Below, piece after piece: positions 55,445-64,000 of a stretch of 64,000 bases of DNA. The number at the start of each line of letters is the position of its first letter. The stretch's first letter is position 1. The notes beneath the pieces are model-generated. The model did not search any database and was not told the DNA's origin. It saw only the letters and a list, made by a program, of their open reading frames with translations. Origin of the DNA: Oscillospiraceae bacterium (GTDB lineage: Bacteria; Bacillota; Clostridia; Oscillospirales; Oscillospiraceae); assembly GCA_017938625.1 (NCBI GenBank), contig JAGBBD010000050.1:1-64000 (forward strand). Reading direction: 5' to 3'. The position numbers and the translations under genes were made by a program.

Positions 55445-58400
55445 ATGAAAAAGCGCATCATCAGCCTGCTTCTGGCAGTCATCATGGTCCTGGGTCTGCC
55501 CCATGGCTGTTATGGCAGAAGAAGCCGTCACCGAGATCGCGACTGCAGAAGACCTTGTGGCTTTTGCAGCGGCTGTCAACAGTGGCGAAACCACTTTGAA
55601 CGCAGTTCTGACTGCGGACATCGATCTGACAGGTACTCCTTGGTACAGCACTACGGATATGACCAACAATCAGATCGGTACTCTGGAAAACCCCTATGCG
55701 GGTACCTTTGACGGCAATGGCTATACCGTTTCCGGTATGAGCATCTACGCCAAGAACGATACCAAGGTCAATGACGTCGAGATCTACAAGTCCGAGTACG
55801 TCACCGGCTTCTTTGGTGCAACCGATGGCGCTACCATCGAAAATCTGACTGTCAGCGGTACTGCTGAATACATCGGTCAGGGCGAAGTGGTCGATGGTGT
55901 CACCACCGGCCGTCACGGCGGTATCGTCGGTAAGGCTGTCAACACCACTTTGACCAATGTTGTCTCCGAAGTGGAACAGGGCGGCTACGGCTACTGGTAC
56001 TATGCCGGCGCCAACTACGGTCCTCAGAACATCGGCGGTATCGTCGGCTGGGGTCAGGCTGTGACTCTGGATATGTGCGCCAACAAGGGCGACATCCTGC
56101 TGTACAACACCAAGTACGTGGCAGGTATCATCGGCTTTGTCGCATCCGCTGAGACTCCGTCTTCCTTCAACCGCTGCGTCAACCACGGCGACATTCTGGC
56201 TACCGACTGCTACGGTGGCGGCTTCGGCTTCATTGAAGGCACCACCGGCTCTGAGCCCGACACGATCACCAACAGCTATGTCACCGGTGATGTGGGCGGC
56301 AGAAACTGGAACCGCTCTTCCAACGTTTACGCCAGCCAGTTCTCCGGCGGCATTCTGATGTGCGGCTTTACTGCAGGCGCAAACGTGAAGGTTATCGACT
56401 GCTTCACCGTCGGTCAGTGCTATGACGACGGCACAGTCTACAATACTGACGGCTCGCTCCCTGTCTGCGCTTCCGGTATCTACATGAAGGGCTACAACGA
56501 TGGCGTGACCGATCAGTTTGACAATGCCCAGTACTATGTTGGCAACGTCAACATCAGCTACTCCAACCCCTCTCTCGAACCCGGCATCGGCCGTTCCGCC
56601 ATCTGGGAGTATATGTCCAGCGCTGCTTTCCTGGAACTTATGGGCGATGCATACTTCCTGCCCGAAGGCGCTGAGTATCCCATGCTGAAGTGGGAATGTG
56701 CCCATGAGGATATGGATGTCATCGGCAACGGCGACGGCACCCACACTGTGTCCGGCGTGTGCCTGACTTGCGGCTTCGATACCGGTATTTCCTATGACGA
56801 AGCCTGTGCAGACAACGATGCTGACTTCCTGTGTGATGCCTGCGAGGCCTATGTCGCTTCCGACAGCTGGTATGAGATCGCCGATGCTGACGATCTGCTG
56901 GCCTTCTCCAAGGTCGTTTCCCTGGGCGGTACCGGCGTCAACGCCAAGCTGACTGACGACGTGGATCTGACCGGCATTGACTGGTTCAACACCACCGGCA
57001 TGATCAACAACCAGATCGGCTCTCTGGATGCTCCCTACACCGGCACCTTTGACGGTCAGGGCTATGCCATCACCGGCATGAACATCTACTCCAAGAACGA
57101 TGTGACTGTGGGCGACACTGTGCTGCATAAGACTCAGTTTGCTACCGGTCTGTTTGCTGCCACCAACGGCGCTACCATCAAGGATCTGACTGTGGGCGGC
57201 AACATCTGCCTCATCGGTCAGGGCGAAGAAGTTGACGGTGTTTCCACCGGTCACCACGGCGCCATCGTCGGTAAGGCTGTCAACACCACTCTGATCGGCT
57301 GTACTGCCGAGGCTACCTATGACGGCAGCTACGGCTACTGGTACTATGACGGTGCTGCAAACTATGGCCCCCATAACATCGGCGGTCTGGTCGGTACCGG
57401 CGCTGCTGTGACCATGGATATGTGTGTCAACAACAGCGATATTCTCATCTACAACACCCAGTTCGTGGCTGGTCTGATCGGCTATGTGCAGTCTGCCGAA
57501 GCTCCCTCCACTTTCATCCGCTGCGTCAACAACGGCGATATCATGGCTTCTGCCAACTACGGCGGTCTGGTGGGCTACATCGAAGGTACCACCGGCGAGA
57601 CCCCCGATACCATTGAAAGCTGCTACAACACCGGTAAGGTGGCAGGCAGAACCTGGAACCGCTCCGCCGGTATCTATGCCAACTGCTTCTCCGGCGGCTC
57701 TCTGATGAACGGCTTTGCCGCCAATGCCAATGTGAAGGTCAAGAACTCCTTCACCGTTGGTACTACTTATGACGACGGCAAGGTCTACAAGGATGACGGC
57801 ACTCTGAATCCTTCCATCTCCGGTATCTACCATGCCGGCTACAACGACAGCAACACCAACCAGTTCGACAATGCCAACTTCTACTATGACGGCATCGTCA
57901 ACTACACCTACTCCGTGGAGACCGGCATCAACCGTCAGGGCAACTGGGCTACCTTCTCCAACCCCACTTGGGTCGCAACTCTGGGTGAAGACTTCTTCCT
58001 GCCCGAGGGCGCTGAGTATCCCATGCTGAAGTGGGAGTGCGAGCATGACTTCTCCGAGACCACTTATGCTTCCACCGGCTACCGCACCCATGCTGTTGCC
58101 GAGAAGTGCGCCATCTGCGGCATGACCTCTGCATTCGGCGACAGCGTTGACTGCACCGATGAAGATGGCAACGGCCTGTGCGACGGCTGCGGCGCTTCCA
58201 TGACCTGCTCCCACGAGGAAGTGGGCGAAGTGACCTACACCTCCAACGGCGACGGCACTCATACCGCAACCGCTACCTGCGACTTCTGCGGCGGCAGCGT
58301 CCTGTTTGTGGACGAGGCTGAAAAGGAAGTCATCACTCTGGACTTCAAGGCATTTGCCAAGGATATGGCAGATGAAGCCTTCTGGACCGACCTGAAGACC

Positions 58401-60932
58401 TACGACGAGACCATCACCACCAACCGTTATCTGGGCAAGCTGGATAACAACAATCCTCCCACGGTTGAGAACATGCAGGCATATGCCCAGATCCGCGACG
58501 CTCTGGATGCCGGCTATGACTGGAACATCGACGAAGAGATCTCCCGCTTTGACAGCGATCTGAAGCGTCTGCACATCAACTCCTCCGACGATGTGCCCTG
58601 GGGTCTGCTGTGGTACTCCTACTACACCGGTTCCAAGCCCGAACTGTCCAAGCTGGGCTTCACCGTCTATGCTGACGAAGCCGGCTGGTACGATCTGACT
58701 CTGGACAGCTATAAGGTCAACTACATCTACGGCAGACCCAGAGGCGAAGAGCCCATCAGCGGTCTGCAGGCAGCCACCGGCGATCCTGCCGATGCAGCAG
58801 GCGGCGGCAATGTGGATATCTATGTCAACGATGTGCTGGCTAAGCACGACTTCTCCTTCAACGGCGGCCTGATCAGCGCCAGCGAATCCATGGGCGCTGT
58901 GTATCTGAACGAAGGCGCCAACACCGTTGTTCTGGAAGCCATCTACGCCTACAATGGCCCCACCGTCACCTACGGCGGCCGCTTCACCTGCGGTCTGAAG
59001 GCTCTGACCTTCACCGAGATCGACGCTCCCGCACTGACTCCCGATACTGCTGCTGTGATTGACCTTGCTCCTTATCTGGCAGTGGGCGAGACCGTTGACG
59101 CAGCCTGCACTGTTGAATCCTCCGACAGCAACGTTGCCACCGGTGCGATCGACGAAAACGGCAAGCTGGCGATCACCGCTCTGGAAGAGGGCACCGCTGT
59201 TCTGACCGTTTCCTCCGCCGCTGTGGAAGCTACCGAGGAAACCGAGGCTGTGGAAGCTGTTGAGCTGGCTCATGTCGGCGTTACTGTTACCGAAGAGAGC
59301 GTTCTGGCCTGCGTGGATGCCGATGCAGACGATGTCTGTGACGACTGCGGCGCTGAGATGCCCTGCGCTCACGAGAATGTGACCCGTACCATTGAGAATA
59401 CCGCAAAGGACGAGCACACCTTCACCTACACCTGCGAGTGCGGCGAAGTGGTCGAGACTCGTGTCATGGCTTGCTATGACTACGACGATGATCTGGTCTG
59501 CGACCTGTGCGGCGGCGAAGTGACCTGCGTGCACGAAGATACCACCAAGGGCTACACTCCTGTGGGCGATGGCACGCATAACAAGACTCACGTCTGCAAC
59601 ATCTGCGGCGAAAATGTGGAAGATCCCGTGGCAGAGCCCTGTGTGGACGACGACGCTGACGCAGTGTGCGACCTGTGCGGCGGCTCTCTGGAGTGCAAGC
59701 ATGAGAACCTGTCCAACTCCTACGTTGGCAACGGCGACGGCACCCATGAGAAGACCGTGACCTGCGCTGACTGCGGCGAAGTGATCGAAGAGGCTGTTGT
59801 GGAAGACTGCACCGATGAGGATGAAGACGGCTACTGCGACGGCTGCGAAGACGCAATGCCCGAAGACACCTGCGATCATGCAGAGACTACTTCCGAGACC
59901 GTTTACAACGGCGACAAGACTCACACCACCACCGTTACCTGCGTCTGCGGCGAAGTCGTTTCCACCGAAACCGCTGACTGCGTGGACGAAGACAAGGACT
60001 GCGCTTGCGACACCTGCGAAGGCGTCATCAAGACTGTCACCAAGACCACCGTTGCCGGCTCCAACATGAACCTGGGCAACGAGCTGCAGGTCAACTTCAT
60101 CGTCAACAACCCTGCAGAGGGCGATTATGTTGCTTACATCCATCAGGATACTGACGACGAGGGTGGTCTGACCATCGAAATCCCCGAAGCAGAGTGGGAA
60201 GCCTTCGGCACGACCCGCCAGAAGATCGCTGTCCGTGTCCGTGCTATGGAAATGACCGATGCGCTGACTCTGACCATCGTGGACGCAGACGGCTATGACA
60301 TCATCGATGCCTACACCACTTCCGTCCGTGAGTACGCAGCCAAGGCTCTGGTGGCAGCTTCCTCCACCGATGAGATGAAGACTCTGGTGGTTGACATGGT
60401 GAACTACGGCGCAGCAGCCCAGACCAACTTCAGCTACAAGGCAGAAGATCTTGCCAACAACCAGCTGACCGACGCGCAGAAGGCTCTGGCAACCGGCGAC
60501 ATCACCTGCGCCAACAACCAGATCAAGGGCACCAACAACCTGGGCGCCAACCTGGCTCTGGATGACTGCATCCTGCTGAATGTGTTCTTCTCCGGCTTCA
60601 AGACCAGAGACGTGAGCAAGACCTACGCAAAGGTCACCTTCACCAACTGGAAGGACGAGGCTAAGGAAGTCATCATCCCCGGCAGCGAGTTCAGCATGTA
60701 CGGCACTGTTGACCGCTACAAGGTCACCATTGACGACATCGTGCTGGCAGACGCCTACTGCCTGGTCAGCGTGGAAGTCTATGACGAAGGCGCTGAGACT
60801 CCCTTCGCTTACGGCTCCGACTCTGTGGAAAGCTACGCAAACCGTGGCTCCGCCACCGCAGCTGCTCCTCTGTACAATGCCATCATGAAGTTCGCAACTT
60901 CCGCAAAGGCATACCTGCTGAGCAGACAGTGA
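55445..60932 (+). CDS. Giant secreted repeat protein, interrupted by a one-base frameshift after the signal peptide
   Basis: The signal peptide MKKRIISLLLAVIMVLGL begins at 55445 with a strong RBS. At CCCC (55499-55502) the frame must shift by one base to give ...LPMAVMAEEAVTE and continue for 1,809 codons to 60932. Without the shift translation ends at 55711. The mature part has two long beta-helix-type repeats of GLUG style (about 55560-56660 and 56880-58000: IGTLENPYAGTFDGNGYTV, NIGGIVGWGQAV), then at least seven Cys/Asp-rich modules of the form CxDxDxDxxCDxC (e.g. CTDEDGNGLCDGCG), each often followed by C-x-H-E. An extra beta domain lies at about 58320-59030. No LPxTG or SLH domain is visible. 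Confidence 0.8.
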
Positions 60933-60943
60933 TCCCTAACAAC

Positions 60944-60971
60944 AAAAAAGACCCCCTCGGGGGTCTTTTTT
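60944..60971 (+). terminator. Terminator of the giant surface protein gene
   Basis: AAAAAAGACCCCC-TC-GGGGGTCTTTTTT. Confidence 0.93.
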
Positions 60972-60974
60972 GTT

Positions 60975-61440
60975 TAGGTAATAGGTAATGGTGAATAGTG
61001 AATAAGTGAGGTGTCGGCTCCGCCGACGGATTGAAAATTAGCTGCGCACTTTACTTGGCTCCCCTTGAGGGGAGCTGGCGCGCTTTAGCGCGACTGAGAG
61101 GTGTGTGCAGGCAGTTAAAAAGTGGAAAGTTGAAAGTGGAAAGTTGAAAATTTCGGTGTCGGCTGCGCCGACTTATTTAAATGGCGGGCGGCAGATTGCC
61201 GCCCTTGCGCTATGCTTGCCTACAGATGTCATTGCGAGGGAGCGCAGCGACCGTGGCAATCTAAAAACCACGGCTTGCAAGCAAGCCTCGCAATGACAGG
61301 ACTATGATCGGCAGTGCGTGGCTGTTTGTAGGGACACCCGTCCTCGGGTGTCCGTGTGCAGGAAGCGTTGTGAATATCTGCACCGGCGATCTGGGGTCAG
61401 ACCGTCGGTGCAAATTCTTCTTTTCTGTGCAGGGAAAATG
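60975..61440. repeat. Repeat-filled spacer before the ABC exporter gene
   Basis: No gene is seen. Units: GTGTCGGCTCCGCCGACGGATTG (61010-61033); double-hairpin GGCTCCCC-TTGA-GGGGAGC with GGCGCGC-TTTA-GCGCG (61058-61108); GTGTCGGCTGCGCCGAC (61157-61173); CATTGCGAGGGAGCGCAGCGACCGTGGCAATCT and partner CCTCGCAATGAC (61229-61299); GTAGGGACACCCGTCCTCGGGTGTCCG (61329-61355); CACCGGCGATCTGGGGTCAGACCG (61380-61404). Short tandem GTGGAAAGTTGAAA words lie at 61122-61150. Confidence 0.75.
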
Positions 61441-61464
61441 TGATACACTATTCTGGGTGATTAT

Positions 61465-63207
61465 ATGATCGATTATAATAAGAAATCTGAGTTTGGTATT
61501 TTTCTGCACTATGCCAAACGGCACAAGGGATTGTTCTTTCTGGATATGTTCTGCGCCCTTGTTGTGGCGCTGATCGATCTGGCGTTTCCCTTTGTGTCAA
61601 GATGGAGCATGAATACCCTTCTGCCGGAGGGTGCATGGCGGCTGTTCTGGACGATCATGGTGCTGGTGGTGGTTTCCTATGTGCTGCGGTCGGTGTTTTT
61701 GTTCATCGTCTGGTACTGGGGTCACCAGTTCGGCGTGAAGATCGAGACGGAAATGCGCCGTGATCTGTTCTGCCACCTGCAGAAGCTCAGCTTTGGCTTT
61801 TACGATAAAAACCGCACAGGCAGCCTGCTCAGCCGCCTGACCACGGATCTGTTCGATATCATTGAGCTTGCCCATCACGGCCCGGAGGATGTGTTCATTT
61901 CCACCGTCACCATCGTGGGCGCACTGGTCATCATGTTCACCATCCAATGGCAGCTGGCGCTGGTGCTGACGGTGATGATCCCGGTGCTGCTGATCGTGGT
62001 GTTTCTGTCCCGAAAGGGCATGCGCGATGCATCCCGTCAAGTGAAGCAGACCAATGCCGTCAACAACGCGGCATACGAATCCGGCATCTCCGGCATGCGC
62101 ACTGCCAAGGCATTTGGGAATGAGGAGCAGGAGCTTGCCAAATTTGATGTTGCCAATGCAGGCTATCGACAGGCAAAGTTCCAATATCACTTCGCCATGG
62201 GCAAATTCAATGCCATTATGGAGTTCTTCCTGTGCACGCTCTCTGTGGCGGTCATCGCCGTGGGCGGTGCGCTCATCATGAAGGGCAAAATGGATGTGGT
62301 GGATCTGATCACCTTCAGCCTGTATGTTGCCTCCTTTGTCAGCCCGGTGCGCAGACTGACCAACACCTTTGAGCTGCTTGCCAATGGTGCGGCAGGTCTG
62401 CACCGCTTTACGGAGCTGATGCGTACCGAGCCTGCTGTTACCGATGCAGACGATGCCGGGGTGCTTTCGGACGTCCGCGGTGAGATTTGCTTTGACCATG
62501 TGGACTTTGCCTATCGGGAGGGCTGCGAAGCTCTGCACGATGTGTCCCTGACCATTGCGCCCGGGGAGACTGTGGCGCTGGTGGGCGCCTCCGGCGGCGG
62601 TAAGACCACCCTCAGTCAGCTGATTCCCCGTTTTTACGATGTTTCTTCCGGTAGCGTCAGCATTGACGGTCTGGATGTACGGCAGGTGCAGCAGCTGAGT
62701 CTGCACAAAAATGTGGGGATCGTCCAGCAGGAGGTCTTCCTCTTTGCCGATACCATTGCCGAGAATATCCGCTGCGGCAAGCCGGATGCCACCATGGAGG
62801 AGATCGAGCAGGCAGCGAAGCTGGCGCAGCTGTATGACGATATCATGGCCATGCCTGATGGGTTCGATACCTTTGTGGGTGAGCGCGGCGCACGGCTCTC
62901 CGGCGGTCAGCGTCAGAGAGTCTCCATTGCCCGGATCTTCCTGAAAAATCCGCCTGTGCTGATTCTGGATGAAGCCACCTCTGCCCTTGATTCCGTTACG
63001 GAAGCCAAGCTGCAGAAGACCTTTGACGCCTTGGCACAGGGGCGTACCACCATCGTCATCGCCCACAGGCTTTCCACCGTGCGGCAGGCTGACCGTATCG
63101 CCGTCATTGAGGATGGACGCATTGCCGAGCTTGGCAGCCACACGGAGCTGATGGACAAAAACGGTGTTTATGCAGCTTTGGTGCAGACCCAGAAGCTGCA
63201 GGCATGA
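61465..63207 (+). CDS. ABC exporter (fused permease and ATPase)
   Basis: The 580-aa protein has six membrane helices (about residues 18-300), the coupling region FDIIELAHHGPEDV, and an ATPase domain with Walker A VGASGGGKTT, signature LSGGQRQRV, Walker B VLILDEATSALD and switch His in IAHRLSTV. Exporters of this type act as homodimers or pairs; no partner is adjacent. A clear RBS is not seen before ATG 61465. Substrate unknown. GH3 follows 65 bp downstream, after its own RBS. Confidence 0.93.
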   Translation: MIDYNKKSEFGIFLHYAKRHKGLFFLDMFCALVVALIDLAFPFVSRWSMNTLLPEGAWRLFWTIMVLVVVSYVLRSVFLFIVWYWGHQFGVKIETEMRRDLFCHLQKLSFGFYDKNRTGSLLSRLTTDLFDIIELAHHGPEDVFISTVTIVGALVIMFTIQWQLALVLTVMIPVLLIVVFLSRKGMRDASRQVKQTNAVNNAAYESGISGMRTAKAFGNEEQELAKFDVANAGYRQAKFQYHFAMGKFNAIMEFFLCTLSVAVIAVGGALIMKGKMDVVDLITFSLYVASFVSPVRRLTNTFELLANGAAGLHRFTELMRTEPAVTDADDAGVLSDVRGEICFDHVDFAYREGCEALHDVSLTIAPGETVALVGASGGGKTTLSQLIPRFYDVSSGSVSIDGLDVRQVQQLSLHKNVGIVQQEVFLFADTIAENIRCGKPDATMEEIEQAAKLAQLYDDIMAMPDGFDTFVGERGARLSGGQRQRVSIARIFLKNPPVLILDEATSALDSVTEAKLQKTFDALAQGRTTIVIAHRLSTVRQADRIAVIEDGRIAELGSHTELMDKNGVYAALVQTQKLQA

Positions 63208-63272
63208 TTTTTTCTCTTTCGCCGTGGGCGAAAATATGATACACTAAAGAAAAATCACGAGGAGGGGACAAC

Positions 63273-64000
63273 ATGGAATATACACCTCGTATGACCGAAA
63301 ATATGCTGGCAGCCCACTCTGCTGCCGTCAACAGCATGGTACTGCTGAAAAATGTGGCAGGCACGCTGCCTCTGCGCCCGGCCGGCAGCGAAAAGCTGCC
63401 CATTGCCGTCTTTGGCATGGGTCAGATCGAAACGGCCTGCTGCTGTGAGGAATTCAAGACCTACCGCAAGGTGAGTATTCTGGACGGATTGTGTGCCTCC
63501 CGGCTGGTGCAGCCGGACGGACTGCTTGCTCACAAGTATCGCAACTGGAAGCTGAATGAGCCGGGGAAGGTCTTCCCGTGGAGCAGCCTGTCCATGGAAG
63601 AACTGGCAGACAACAACGCCGCCGCCGTGGTGGTGCTGACCAGAACGGAAGAAAGCTACGATACCATCGTCAATAACGATGAGCGGGACATGGTCCGTGC
63701 CATTGCAGCCGCCTTTGACCGGGTGGTGCTGGTGGTCAATGCGCCCGGCTATGTGGAGATCGCGCCCATTGCGTCCTTGTGCGGCGCTGTGGTCTATATG
63801 GGCGTGGCAGGTCAGGAGGGCGGCGCCGCCCTTGCAGAGCTGCTGACAGGCGATGCGCTGTTCCGCGGTCACCTCAATCAGAGCTGGCCCATGCGCCGTG
63901 CCGATTTTACTCAGGCAAACCAGAGCGCCGACATCTATTGCGGCTATCGTTATTTTGATACCTTCGGCACAGAGCTGCTGTATGACTTCGGTCATGGTCT
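63273..64000 (+). CDS. Glycoside hydrolase family 3-type protein, N-terminal part (truncated by window end)
   Basis: ATG 63273 follows GAGGAGGGG. The 242 visible residues correspond to the GH3 C-terminal (beta-sandwich alpha/beta) domain: SMVLLKNVAGTLPL, VVLVVNAPGYVEI, YMGVAGQEGGAALAELLTG and YCGYRYFDTFGTELLYDFGHG. Having this domain first means that the domain order is swapped relative to classic GH3 enzymes, as in some beta-glucosidases of gut Firmicutes. The catalytic barrel should follow beyond the window. No signal peptide; cytoplasmic. Confidence 0.85.
   Translation, partial: MEYTPRMTENMLAAHSAAVNSMVLLKNVAGTLPLRPAGSEKLPIAVFGMGQIETACCCEEFKTYRKVSILDGLCASRLVQPDGLLAHKYRNWKLNEPGKVFPWSSLSMEELADNNAAAVVVLTRTEESYDTIVNNDERDMVRAIAAAFDRVVLVVNAPGYVEIAPIASLCGAVVYMGVAGQEGGAALAELLTGDALFRGHLNQSWPMRRADFTQANQSADIYCGYRYFDTFGTELLYDFGHG

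Noticed and set aside
55482..60143. A 1,553-codon open frame on the minus strand inside the giant surface protein gene
   Set aside because: It is the mirror of a strongly biased, low-complexity coding frame. It has no ribosome binding site and its protein is Val/Gly/Ala/His-rich nonsense; the plus strand has signal peptide, domains and terminator.

Overview
The window looks like chromosome from a moderately GC-rich, Gram-positive anaerobe of the Clostridia, most likely an Oscillospiraceae (Ruminococcaceae)-type gut bacterium. The indications are strong AGGAGG-type ribosome binding sites, YycH/YycI-like proteins beside murA, an ABC-F protein, a SpoVS-era Firmicute gene mix (ymdB, yhaO/yhaN, csp), a three-gene flavin-based electron-bifurcation-type operon, sugar genes (GH2, GH3, galK, galT), and many short hairpin repeats between genes of the kind seen in these genomes. 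The species call is inference; no rRNA gene is present.

Layout. Positions 1-1926: the 3' end of a very acidic, probably surface-exposed protein. Positions 2028-20163: a compact set of phage virion and lysis genes in two divergent operons. The left operon (terS, terL, portal) runs leftward. The right operon (capsid, connector, tail hub, fibres, XhlA-like protein, holin, amidase, a coiled-coil 512-aa protein, a 94-aa scaffold-like protein) runs rightward. Between them sit two host metabolic genes, aconitase-family hydratase and NADP-type isocitrate dehydrogenase. Each phage operon starts at a nearly identical 90-bp regulatory block (5937-6026 and 9871-9960, inverted to each other, 79 of 90 bases identical, no gaps). 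Each block has five GGCAGA/GGCGAA iterons at an exact 9-bp period, then 22 bp, then an extended -10 (TGn-TAYAAT) with no -35, then a hairpin starting at about +1. No integrase, repressor, replication gene or att site is visible. This is the most interesting part of the window: a domesticated, co-regulated, gene-transfer-agent-like particle system.

Positions 20164-20835: a hairpin array and dispersed repeats. 20836-27664: a membrane protein, 5-formyl-THF cyclo-ligase, the NuoE/NuoF/NADPH-oxidoreductase operon, a Dabb protein and a ZIP metal transporter. 27760-27914: a tRNA-Val(GAC) unit. 27916-28560: repeats. 28569-33274: an XRE regulator facing an 84-aa protein, nudC, a small unknown gene and a GH2 enzyme. 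33342-37299: murA, YycI-like, YycH-like, cold-shock protein. 37458-40984: ymdB, yhaO, yhaN. 40989-41442: a DUF559 nuclease gene exactly enclosed by inverted hairpin repeats. 41444-44813: small membrane protein, galK, galT, aroQ. 45054-55124: uvrA, cls, small protein, SDR, Lar-like protein, ABC-F, dapF, HPr-like protein, AraC regulator. 55445-60932: a giant secreted repeat protein whose signal peptide is out of frame by one base at a CCCC run. 61465-64000: an ABC exporter and a truncated GH3 gene.

Functional picture: central metabolism (2-oxoglutarate supply, redox balancing), galactose use, cell-wall and membrane synthesis and DNA repair genes surround the resident virion cluster. The repeat families recur throughout, including between terL and portal, so the cluster appears to have been resident long enough to collect the host's own intergenic repeats.
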